Below are positions 1 to 9,200 of a stretch of 55,655 bases of DNA, in pieces. The first letter of the stretch is position 1. Each line of letters opens with the position of its first letter. The notes beneath the pieces were generated by a model. That model was not told the DNA's origin. It did not search any database and was given only the letters and a program-made list of their open reading frames with translations. The translations under genes and the position numbers were made by a program. Source of the stretch: an uncultured Bacteroidota bacterium (GTDB lineage: Bacteria > Bacteroidota > Bacteroidia > Flavobacteriales > Flavobacteriaceae). The stretch lies in the NCBI GenBank assembly GCA_902581145.1, contig CACHNE010000010.1, positions 1-55,655 of the forward strand, written 5' to 3'.

Positions 1-1
1 T

Positions 2-112
2 TACTCAAGTGTTGCACATTTATCCAAGCAATTTAAACAGGTGACAGGTATGAGTCCTTCAGAGTTCAAAAAACAGCAAAATTCTCAAAGAAAGGGTATT
101 GATCAAATTTGA
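2..112 (+). CDS. AraC-type transcriptional regulator, C-terminal end (partial)
   Basis: This is the last 36 codons of a gene that begins outside the window. Frame 2 reads SSVAHLSKQFKQVTGMSPSEF, up to a TGA at 110-112, which is the second helix-turn-helix and the closing motif of AraC/XylS-family DNA-binding domains. Family knowledge says such proteins bind promoter DNA as activators. The effector domain is missing, so the signal is unknown. It lies directly upstream of, and on the same strand as, the TonB receptor and metal-binding protein genes, so control of that module is a reasonable inference. Confidence 0.85.
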   Translation, partial: YSSVAHLSKQFKQVTGMSPSEFKKQQNSQRKGIDQI

Positions 113-167
113 GATAATTTTATAAACATATTCAATTATTGTATAAGTTTATAATCTAACACTTTAG

Positions 168-175
168 TAATTTTG
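168..175 (+). promoter_or_regulatory. Putative -7 box of the TonB receptor gene
   Basis: TAATTTTG fits the Bacteroidota -7 consensus TAnnTTTG. It lies 20 bases before the TTG start of the receptor gene, which gives a short leader and supports that unusual start. No good -33 TTTG was seen at the usual spacing. Confidence 0.45.
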
Positions 176-195
176 TAATGTAAAATTTATGCATA

Positions 196-2460
196 TTGAA
201 TAATAATTTTTTTTTAACAATTATATTTCTTTCCATTTCATCCTTTTTATTTTCTCAAGATGTAAAAGGTACGATCCTAGAGATTATTGAAAATAAAGAG
301 ACACCTGTTGTTGGTGCTAATATATATTGGATAGACAATTCAGGTGGTACAATTTCTGATATCAATGGTAAATTCAAGTTATCCAATCCTGATAATAATA
401 ATAGCTATGTTATCAGTTTTGTTGGATATCAAAATGACACTATAAGTGTTCAGTCATCAGACGCTAAAATTATATTAAAATCTGATGCAGAATTAGATGC
501 AGTTTCCATTAGATATAACACCAAATCATCTTCAGTTTCTCTATTAAGCTCCGCAAATATTTTGAATATATCTTCTGATGAATTATTAAAGGCTGCATGT
601 TGTAATCTTTCTGAAAGTTTTGAAACAACTCCTTCGATTGACGTAAATTTTTCAGACGGTATTTCCGGCAGAAAACAAATTAATATGTTGGGTTTGAGTA
701 GTCCAAATATTTTGATGTCCATTGAAAATATTCCATCAATTAGAGGAGCTCTTCAATCATATGGTTTAACATATATCCCTGGGACTTGGATAGAAAGCTT
801 ACAGGTTGCTAAAGGATCTGGTAGTGTAGTAAATGGGTATGAAAGCATTTCCGGTCAGATTAATGCAGAGTTACGTAAACCATTAACGGATGACAAGTTT
901 TTTTTAAATCTATTTGCTAATCAGATGGAGCGTTTAGAATTAAATACGCATTATACAGCCAACTTAAACCAGAAATTAGATTATGGACTTTATTTTCATG
1001 CAAATAAAAAAGACACAAGTGCAGATAACAATAATGACGGTTTTAGAGATGATCCAACCGGTCAACAACTAAATATTTTAAATAGGTTTCAATATACAAA
1101 TCTTGAAAAAGGGCTTGTTGGGTTTTTTGATTTTAATTATGTTTTTGACGAAAGAGTTTATGGTGAAAATGAATACATAGATGGAATTATATTTCCAGAA
1201 AATCGAAATTACTGGGGAGGAAAAACCGACTCAGAAATGGTAAAAACAAATTTTAAATTTGGGTACGTTGACCCTGAAATCACTTACAGATCTTTGGGAA
1301 TTCAATTTGCATATACTGGGATTGATATGGGGTCCTCTTTTGGAAACAGTATTCATGATACAAATCAATCAAGTATTTTTACAAATCTTGTATATAATTC
1401 AATTATTGGAAATACTAATAATAAGATTAAAACAGGAATTTCTATTTCTTATGATGAGTATGATGAATATGTTAACAATCTCGGTTTTATTGATTTTGAT
1501 ATTTCAAGAATTGAAAAGTCAGTTGGTGCTTATTTTGAATACAATTATGACAATTCGGATAAAATAAATTTATCAGCTGGAATAAGGTTTGACAATCATA
1601 ATAAAATTGGAAATTTTGTTTCTCCCAGATTTCATATGAACTATATGGTTTTACCAAAATCGACAATTAAATTTTCTTTTGGTAAAGCAACTCGTCTTGC
1701 TAATATTTTTTCAGAAAATCAAAAACTATTTTATAGCTCAAGAGAAATAATTTTTACAGAAAATTCACTACCTAGTGATTTTTCAAGTATGAAAGCCGAT
1801 CAAGCTTGGAATTATGGCGTTTCGATTATTAATAGCTTTAAGTTATTCGGAAAGGAATCTCAATTAATTCTTGATTATTACATTACTGACTTTGAAAATA
1901 AAGTGGTTGCAGACTGGGAAACTCCAACTCAGATTAACTTTTATAATTTGAACGGAAAAAGCTTCTCAAATAGTTTTCAAGCTCAATTTTCTCATACCCT
2001 TTCAAATTCGATTGATTTATTATTTGCATATAAAAATACAGTTGCAGAAACTGACTACAGTTCACATGGAAGGTTAAAAAATCCTCTAACTCCCAGCGAT
2101 CGTATTTTCTTTAATGTAGCATATGATGGACCAACAAATGATAAAGGAAGAAATTGGAAGTATGATTTTACTTTCAATCATGTCGGTAAACAAAGATTAC
2201 CTTCAACTCAGAACAATCCATCTGAGTATAGGATTTCGGGTACATCCGAGAGGTTAAATCTTATTAATACCCAAATCACTAGGGTCTTTAACGATTCGTT
2301 TCAGCTCTATCTAGGGGTTGAAAATCTGACCAACTACAGGCAAAAAAACACAATACTTGGGGCAGATGATCCATTTGGAGATTATTTTGATGCTACATAT
2401 GTATATGGCCCAATTTTTGGGCGAATGACTTACGTTGGATTAAGATATTATATTAATTAA
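196..2460 (+). CDS. TonB-dependent outer-membrane receptor, probable copper/metal type
   Basis: A 754-residue outer-membrane receptor. It has a signal peptide ending near residue 20 (FLFSQ), a CarboxypepD-regulatory-like domain at about 22-95, a plug domain at about 115-215 and a beta barrel to the C-terminal aromatic end. The plug carries Cys135-Cys136 in CCNLSESFE and the stretch IPGTWIESLQVAKGSGSVVNGYESI, which I associate with the receptor subgroup found next to heavy-metal-associated proteins. The start is TTG: a stop codon sits in frame at 181, no in-frame ATG precedes the signal peptide, and the ATG at 189 is in another frame and stops after four codons. Ten bases separate it from the metal-binding gene that follows. 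Copper as ligand is inferred from context. Confidence 0.88.
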   Translation: MNNNFFLTIIFLSISSFLFSQDVKGTILEIIENKETPVVGANIYWIDNSGGTISDINGKFKLSNPDNNNSYVISFVGYQNDTISVQSSDAKIILKSDAELDAVSIRYNTKSSSVSLLSSANILNISSDELLKAACCNLSESFETTPSIDVNFSDGISGRKQINMLGLSSPNILMSIENIPSIRGALQSYGLTYIPGTWIESLQVAKGSGSVVNGYESISGQINAELRKPLTDDKFFLNLFANQMERLELNTHYTANLNQKLDYGLYFHANKKDTSADNNNDGFRDDPTGQQLNILNRFQYTNLEKGLVGFFDFNYVFDERVYGENEYIDGIIFPENRNYWGGKTDSEMVKTNFKFGYVDPEITYRSLGIQFAYTGIDMGSSFGNSIHDTNQSSIFTNLVYNSIIGNTNNKIKTGISISYDEYDEYVNNLGFIDFDISRIEKSVGAYFEYNYDNSDKINLSAGIRFDNHNKIGNFVSPRFHMNYMVLPKSTIKFSFGKATRLANIFSENQKLFYSSREIIFTENSLPSDFSSMKADQAWNYGVSIINSFKLFGKESQLILDYYITDFENKVVADWETPTQINFYNLNGKSFSNSFQAQFSHTLSNSIDLLFAYKNTVAETDYSSHGRLKNPLTPSDRIFFNVAYDGPTNDKGRNWKYDFTFNHVGKQRLPSTQNNPSEYRISGTSERLNLINTQITRVFNDSFQLYLGVENLTNYRQKNTILGADDPFGDYFDATYVYGPIFGRMTYVGLRYYIN

Positions 2461-2470
2461 ATAAAATATT

Positions 2471-2821
2471 ATGAAATCAAATTTTATATTAACTTTTTTA
2501 GTTCTTTTGTTTACTGTTGATAGTATTTCTCAAACCAAATCAGAGGTTATTTTTGTTGATGGTGTTTGTGGAATGTGTGAAAAAAGAATTGAATCAAATT
2601 GTTTGGCTACAAAGGGAATTAAATTAGCTAACTGGAACAAAGAAAACAGAATGCTCAGGGTAATTTTCAATGAGAAAAAAATTTCGTTAGAACAAATACA
2701 TAAAAAGATTGCTTCAATTGGTCATGATACCAAATTAGAAACTGCACCTGATGAGGCTTACAACAACCTCTATATGTGTTGTAAATATCGAGATGAAGAA
2801 GTAGTAAAGAATCATCAATAA
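2471..2821 (+). CDS. Secreted heavy-metal-associated (HMA) domain protein
   Basis: A 116-residue protein with a signal peptide (about 1-20, ending ISQ) and one ferredoxin-like HMA domain. The metal-binding loop is GVCGMC with Cys33 and Cys36. A second cysteine pair (MCC) sits near the C-terminus, so metal could be held by four thiols. Such domains bind Cu(I) or similar soft metals; here it should be periplasmic. It follows the TonB receptor by 10 bases and is probably co-transcribed, as a capture or delivery partner. The exact metal cannot be read from sequence. Confidence 0.85.
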   Translation: MKSNFILTFLVLLFTVDSISQTKSEVIFVDGVCGMCEKRIESNCLATKGIKLANWNKENRMLRVIFNEKKISLEQIHKKIASIGHDTKLETAPDEAYNNLYMCCKYRDEEVVKNHQ

Positions 2822-2857
2822 AAAAAAGAGCTGTTTTTATAAACAGCTCTTTTTTTT
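2821..2857. terminator. Bidirectional rho-independent terminator
   Basis: A perfect hairpin, AGAGCTGTTT / TTAT / AAACAGCTCT, is flanked by an A tract on the left and a T tract on the right. It separates the converging HMA gene and groEL and can stop transcription from both sides. Confidence 0.9.
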
Positions 2858-2868
2858 TGATATATATT

Positions 2869-4515
<1,647 letters not shown>

Positions 4516-4518
4516 TTA

Positions 4519-4794
4519 TTATACAATTGCCAGAATATCTTTTTCTGACATCATTAAATAATCTACTCCGTCAAACTTAAGTTCAGTTCCAGAATACTTT
4601 CCGTATAATACAACATCACCAACTTTGACCGTCATAGGATAGTCTTTAGTACCATTTCCAACGGCTACAACCGTTGCTTTTTGCGGTTTTTCTTTTGCAT
4701 TGTCAGGGATAATTATTCCTGATGCTGTTTTAGTTTCTGCTTGCATTGGTTCAACTAGAACTCTGTCAGCAAGCGGTTTAATATTTAATTTCAT
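4519..4794 (-). CDS. groES: 10 kDa co-chaperonin GroES
   Basis: A 91-residue lid protein of the GroEL chamber. It starts [16 protein letters not shown] and has the mobile loop near residues 20-32 ([18 protein letters not shown]). It lies directly before groEL. The 83 bases between secG and groES contain no convincing TAnnTTTG box on the minus strand, so read-through from the miaB-secG genes or an atypical promoter is possible. Confidence 0.97.
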   Translation of the reverse strand: MKLNIKPLADRVLVEPMQAETKTASGIIIPDNAKEKPQKATVVAVGNGTKDYPMTVKVGDVVLYGKYSGTELKFDGVDYLMMSEKDILAIV

Positions 4795-4877
4795 ATCTAA
4801 TTAATTTGATTAAAATTTTCCACAAATCATGCCATTTCAAAAAATATGACAAAATTGCATGAAAAGTAAAACTCTTA

Positions 4878-5210
4878 TTAATCTTCAGACGAATTTTCCC
4901 GAGAAGTATTAATTGGTAGTGGCTCCACAACAATTTCTTCGGTGTTTAAGGCTTTAGACTCTGTCATTGCATCTGATTGTGTGAATGTAATATTAGATAA
5001 TAATATTAGTCCAATCAAAGTTCCACCAAGAACCCAAGTACTCTTATCAAGAAAATCTGTTGTTTGCTTTACTCCACCTAATTGTTGAGTGCCACCTCCA
5101 CCAAATGAAGATGATAATCCACCTCCCTTAGGGTTTTGTACCATAATTACTACAACCAGAAGGAATGCAACTATCACTATAAGAATAAGAAATATTGAAT
5201 AAGAACTCAT
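4878..5210 (-). CDS. secG: Preprotein translocase subunit SecG
   Basis: A 110-residue inner-membrane protein that assists SecYE in protein export. It has two hydrophobic segments (about 4-24 and 58-76) joined by the Gly-rich loop NPKGGGLSSSFGGGG, the hallmark of SecG. The C-terminal tail of about 30 residues is acidic and variable. Its start overlaps the stop of the upstream TPR gene by 4 bases, which suggests translational coupling. Confidence 0.93.
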   Translation of the reverse strand: MSSYSIFLILIVIVAFLLVVVIMVQNPKGGGLSSSFGGGGTQQLGGVKQTTDFLDKSTWVLGGTLIGLILLSNITFTQSDAMTESKALNTEEIVVEPLPINTSRENSSED

Positions 5211-5848
5211 TTTTTTAAGCTTTTAATTTTTTTAATTTGGTCTGCAAAGTAACTGTTTTTTTCTGGAAATTTCAAAATTAATATTTTGTAAGACTGAATA
5301 GCTTTCTCATAATTTTTTTGATTAAGATATAGCTTAGCCAATGTCTCGGTCATATAACCTGCTTGATTGCTAAGATTATCTGCTTTATCATTATTTGACC
5401 GATTCTCATTTACTTCAACTTTTAATTTAGGTTTTTCAGAAATAAACTTATCTATTGTTTCTGTTTCATTACTTCTGTCAATCGGCTTTAAGTTTGACAA
5501 TTTTAACCACTCGACAAAACTATTTTCCTCAATAATCTCTTTTTCAATAATTTTATATTCACTTTGTACAGTTGTGATTTCATTTTTATTAAAGTAAACT
5601 TTTTCATTTTGATTTTGACTTTTATTAATAAAATCAAAAAGAATTTTTCTATCTCTGGAATAAGCTGCTGTAGATCTGAGAAATTTTTTAAATTTTATAT
5701 CATCATTTTCCTTCAAGGTCTTTAAATAAATAGCCTTACTTATTTGAAAGTATGGAAATTCACGATTGATTTCGTCTAAAAACGATAATTCTTGCGTCGT
5801 TAGATTTTCAGGATCTTGAAGGATTTTTATAAAATTTTTTTTATTCAT
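5207..5848 (-). CDS. TPR-repeat protein between lptE and secG
   Basis: A 213-residue protein without signal peptide or membrane segment. The C-terminal part (AKLYLNQKNYEKAIQSYKILILKFPE) is one clear tetratricopeptide repeat; the N-terminal half is helical and the middle is Asn/Glu/Lys-rich. The product is probably cytoplasmic. It sits between the envelope genes lptE (1-base gap) and secG (4-base overlap), so a link to envelope biogenesis is possible, but its partner is unknown. Confidence 0.75.
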   Translation of the reverse strand: MNKKNFIKILQDPENLTTQELSFLDEINREFPYFQISKAIYLKTLKENDDIKFKKFLRSTAAYSRDRKILFDFINKSQNQNEKVYFNKNEITTVQSEYKIIEKEIIEENSFVEWLKLSNLKPIDRSNETETIDKFISEKPKLKVEVNENRSNNDKADNLSNQAGYMTETLAKLYLNQKNYEKAIQSYKILILKFPEKNSYFADQIKKIKSLKK

Positions 5849-5849
5849 A

Positions 5850-6350
5850 TTACCATTTTGCTAGTGAAGCATTAAATACATCTTGTGTAATTCTTTCAAA
5901 AATTTCATCAAGTGCAGTATCTCTTTGTCCTCCTATTAATTGAACGTTTCCAGGATAATCATAGTAGAAAGAGAATCTTTTTTCAAAATCCGCTTCGCTA
6001 TCATTTTTATCGTAAAATCTAATATTAACTCCAACTGTCAATCTGTTTTGAGCTGCAGTATTATTTGCGGTCGCAGTAGTTGGTGAAATTCGATATTCAA
6101 CAATTTCACCTTCGTATGTTAAGTCACCATTGGATTTAACTAATTCTAAGCTGGTTTGATTAATTAGTAAATCAATCAGCTTATTTGTGAAATCTCTTTC
6201 GATTCCTGGTTCGATTAAAGGCGCATTATTCTGAAAATAATTGACTTGAAATGTTTTGGTCTCAGGAGATATTGATGCGCCTGTTAAACTGTATTTTACA
6301 CTACAGCTTGTGGTGAATAGAAATAAAATTAATAGTTTAACGAATCTCAT
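5850..6350 (-). CDS. lptE: LPS-assembly lipoprotein LptE
   Basis: A 166-residue lipoprotein with Cys16 after a short hydrophobic signal (LFLFTTSC). The pattern TGASISPETKTFQVNYFQNNAPLIEPG and the C-terminal DEIFERITQDVFNASLAKW match LptE of Bacteroidota. LptE plugs the LptD barrel that inserts lipopolysaccharide into the outer leaflet. Three bases separate it from the sigma54 activator gene upstream, so it is within the miaB-to-secG operon. Confidence 0.88.
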   Translation of the reverse strand: MRFVKLLILFLFTTSCSVKYSLTGASISPETKTFQVNYFQNNAPLIEPGIERDFTNKLIDLLINQTSLELVKSNGDLTYEGEIVEYRISPTTATANNTAAQNRLTVGVNIRFYDKNDSEADFEKRFSFYYDYPGNVQLIGGQRDTALDEIFERITQDVFNASLAKW

Positions 6351-6353
6351 TTG

Positions 6354-7601
6354 TTATAAATCAAATTGTTTTATTTTCCTGTATAGGGTTCTTTCGCTAA
6401 TCCCCAATTCTTCAGCTGCTAATTTTCTTTTACCCGCGTGTTTCTCTAAAGATTTTTTTATTAGTTCTAGTTCTTTTTCCTGAATTGATAATGATTCAAT
6501 TGCTTTAACTTCCTGAATATAATCAAATTTGTCTTCAAAATCTTTATTTTCTTCTATGCTTTTATTATTTTCTACATTAACTATTTCAATATTTTTTTCT
6601 GATGCATAATTTTCATTTTGATATACTTTATTAATCAGTTTTTCATTATTTTTTTTGAATTCACTAATGTTAGAAGTTTGCATTAATTCTAGGGTTAATT
6701 TTTTTAAATCATTCAAATCCCCTTTCATATCAAATAATACTTTATATAAAATCTCACGCTCATTATTAAATTCAGACTTTTCAGACTTTTCAGAAATAAT
6801 CGCTGGTAAATTATCACCCAAATTAGGTAAGTAGTCTATAAGAACTTCTTTTTTTATCATCCTATTTTCTTCCAAGACTGATAATTGTTCTGCAATATTT
6901 TTTAATTGTCTAATATTCCCGTCCCATCTGTAATTTGTCAAAATATTGATAGCTTCTTCATCTAATTTTATTGTTGGCATACTATACTTTTGAGCAAAAT
7001 CTGAACAGAATTTTCTAAATAATAAATGAATGTCTTCAGGTCTTTTTCTTAGTGGTGGTAAATTAATTTCTACAGTACTCAACCTGTAATACAAGTCTTC
7101 TCTGAATTTATTTTTTTTGATTGCCTCTTGCATATTTACATTTGTAGCTGCCACAATTCTGACATTGGTCTTCTGAACTTTACTGGAACCAACTTTTATA
7201 AACTCTCCGTTCTCCAATACCCTCAATAATCTTACTTGTGTTGTTAATGGAAGTTCGCCTACTTCATCTAAAAAAATTGTCCCCCCATCTGCAACCTCAA
7301 AATATCCAGCTCTTGTTTGGGTAGCACCTGTAAATGCCCCTTTTTCATGACCAAATAACTCACTATCAATTGTTCCCTCTGGAATAGCACCGCAGTTAAC
7401 AGCAATAAATTTAGAGTGTTTTCGATGTGAAAGCTGATGAGCAATTTTTGGAATAACTTCTTTTCCAACACCGCTTTCTCCTGTTATCAATACTGAAATA
7501 TCAGTGGGAGCTACTTGCATAGCTTTTTCCAGAGCTCTGTTAAGCCCTACACTATTTCCTATAATTTCAAATCTTTGTTTTAATGCTTGTAATGAAACCA
7601 T
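6354..7601 (-). CDS. Sigma54-dependent transcriptional activator without receiver domain
   Basis: A 415-residue AAA+ activator of sigma54 RNA polymerase. The start chosen is MVSLQALKQ at 7601, 4 bases after the miaB stop; an upstream in-frame ATG at 7637 would overlap miaB and adds an unlikely hydrophobic leader. The AAA+ domain covers about 15-240 with Walker A GESGVGK (41-47), the sigma54 contact loop GAFTGA and Walker B GTIFLDEVGEL. A Fis-type helix-turn-helix ends the protein (about 378-415). No receiver, GAF or PAS domain precedes the AAA+ core. The linker at about 280-370 is rich in Asn, Glu and Lys and poorly conserved in appearance. The regulated genes are unknown. Confidence 0.92.
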   Translation of the reverse strand: MVSLQALKQRFEIIGNSVGLNRALEKAMQVAPTDISVLITGESGVGKEVIPKIAHQLSHRKHSKFIAVNCGAIPEGTIDSELFGHEKGAFTGATQTRAGYFEVADGGTIFLDEVGELPLTTQVRLLRVLENGEFIKVGSSKVQKTNVRIVAATNVNMQEAIKKNKFREDLYYRLSTVEINLPPLRKRPEDIHLLFRKFCSDFAQKYSMPTIKLDEEAINILTNYRWDGNIRQLKNIAEQLSVLEENRMIKKEVLIDYLPNLGDNLPAIISEKSEKSEFNNEREILYKVLFDMKGDLNDLKKLTLELMQTSNISEFKKNNEKLINKVYQNENYASEKNIEIVNVENNKSIEENKDFEDKFDYIQEVKAIESLSIQEKELELIKKSLEKHAGKRKLAAEELGISERTLYRKIKQFDL

Positions 7602-7605
7602 AATC

Positions 7606-9057
7606 TTAATTATTTTTAGAAAAAGCAATAGCTTCACCTATGAGGGTAGCACTGGTGCAACTATTGATTTTAACATTAACAAAATCTCCTATATTATAAT
7701 TTTCTTTTGGAAATACAACTGTAGTGTTTTGTTGATTTCTTCCTGCCCAATGTAAATTTGATTTTTTGGATTCTTTTTCTATTAAAACCTCGACAGTTTT
7801 ACCAACAAATTCTTTACTCCTGTAAAGGGAATGCCTTTGTTGTAATTCAACAATTTCGCTTAATCTTCTGCTTTTCGTTTCCTCATCAATGTTGTCCTCC
7901 AATTTTTTTGCAGCAAGAGTTCCTGGTCTTTCAGAATATTTGAACATGTATCCAAATGAATATTTCACTTTTTCCATTAACGATAGAGTATCGTTATGAT
8001 CTTGTTCAGATTCGTTAGGAAATCCAGAAATCATATCATGGCTAATACTGCAATCAGGAATAATTTGGAAAATATTTTCAACCAATTTTATATATTCATC
8101 TCTTGTATGTTGTCTATTCATAGCCTTGAGAACTTTATTACTACCGCTTTGTACAGGTAAATGAATGTAGTTACAAATATTTTCATACTTTGACATCACT
8201 TTTATTACATCAAGTGACATGTCCTGCGGGTTTGATGTTGAGAATCTTATTCTCATTTTAGGCTGAGTTAATGCACACATTTCTAATAGCTTAGCAAAAT
8301 TTATAGACGATGCTTTTTGAATTTCACTTGCTTTTGAAAAGTCTTTCTTTAATCCGCCCCCATACCATAGATAGCTATCAACATTTTGACCTAGTAACGT
8401 TATTTCCTTAAAACCTTTTTCATGTAAATCATTCAATTCTTCTATTATAGATTGTGGATCTCTACTTCTTTCACGTCCTCTAGTAAATGGAACAACACAA
8501 AATGTACACATATTATCACATCCTCTTGTTATTGATATAAAAGCACTAACTCCATTTGAATTAATACGAGTTGGTGTTATATCGCCATATGTTTCATCCT
8601 TTGACAGAATCACATTAACGGCAGACCTACCATCTTCAATTTCTTCCAGTAAGTTAGGTAGGTCTTTGTAAGCATCTGGACCAACCACCATATCTACAAT
8701 CTTTTCCTCCTCTAAAAATTTATGTTTCAATCGCTCAGCCATACAACCTAATACACCCACCTTAACATTCGAGTTGGTTTTTCTAACCTTGTTAAATTTT
8801 TCAAGTCTTTTTCTGACTGTTAGCTCAGCCTTTTCTCTAATTGAACAGGTATTCACCAAAATCAGATCGGCAGTGTATAAATCATCAGATGTTTTATAGC
8901 CGTTTTTAGAGAGTATTGATGCAACAATTTCGCTATCACTAAAATTCATAGCACAGCCATAGCTCTCAATGTAAACAGATTTGGTTTTACTTTTATCGTT
9001 TTTGTTTTCAACAACTAATGCATCACCATTATATTTATATGGATTCTTTTCGCTCAT
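7606..9057 (-). CDS. miaB: tRNA-2-methylthio-N6-isopentenyladenosine synthase MiaB
   Basis: A 483-residue radical-SAM methylthiotransferase that modifies A37 of tRNAs reading UNN codons. The N-terminal UPF0004 domain carries cluster-binding cysteines (ESYGCAMN, NTCSIREKA, LGCMAERL). The radical-SAM loop is RGCDNMCTFC near residue 180, and a TRAM domain closes the protein. The ATG at 9057 begins MSEKNPYKYNGDALVVENKN. It is the first gene of the minus-strand group that runs to secG and perhaps groEL. Confidence 0.96.
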   Translation of the reverse strand: MSEKNPYKYNGDALVVENKNDKSKTKSVYIESYGCAMNFSDSEIVASILSKNGYKTSDDLYTADLILVNTCSIREKAELTVRKRLEKFNKVRKTNSNVKVGVLGCMAERLKHKFLEEEKIVDMVVGPDAYKDLPNLLEEIEDGRSAVNVILSKDETYGDITPTRINSNGVSAFISITRGCDNMCTFCVVPFTRGRERSRDPQSIIEELNDLHEKGFKEITLLGQNVDSYLWYGGGLKKDFSKASEIQKASSINFAKLLEMCALTQPKMRIRFSTSNPQDMSLDVIKVMSKYENICNYIHLPVQSGSNKVLKAMNRQHTRDEYIKLVENIFQIIPDCSISHDMISGFPNESEQDHNDTLSLMEKVKYSFGYMFKYSERPGTLAAKKLEDNIDEETKSRRLSEIVELQQRHSLYRSKEFVGKTVEVLIEKESKKSNLHWAGRNQQNTTVVFPKENYNIGDFVNVKINSCTSATLIGEAIAFSKNN

Positions 9058-9078
9058 TTACTTAAACATTTTGCAAAG

Positions 9079-9086
9079 CAAATATA
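9079..9086 (-). promoter_or_regulatory. Putative -7 box of miaB
   Basis: On the minus strand the bases read TATATTTG, a full match to TAnnTTTG, about 22 bases upstream of the miaB ATG. A -33 TTTG at standard spacing was not found. Confidence 0.45.
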
Positions 9087-9174
9087 TTAAAAATACGACA
9101 ATTTGTCATGCTTTAAATTTTATCATTTTTATTGTGGCTTAATATTTGAAACATATAATTATGAAAAAATAATC

Positions 9175-9182
9175 TACATTTG
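9175..9182 (+). promoter_or_regulatory. Putative -7 box of topA
   Basis: TACATTTG fully matches TAnnTTTG and ends 18 bases before the topA ATG. A TTTG lies at 9145-9148, but its 26-base spacing is longer than usual. Confidence 0.5.
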
Positions 9183-9200
9183 TACTCTTAAAAATCAAAA

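Noticed and set aside
2-112. AraC fragment as a pseudogene
   Set aside because: It is cut only by the window edge; the frame is intact and ends in a normal stop.
7602-7637. Upstream ATG of the sigma54 activator inside miaB
   Set aside because: It would overlap the end of miaB by 32 bases and adds a leader foreign to the family; the ATG at 7601 sits 4 bases after the miaB stop.
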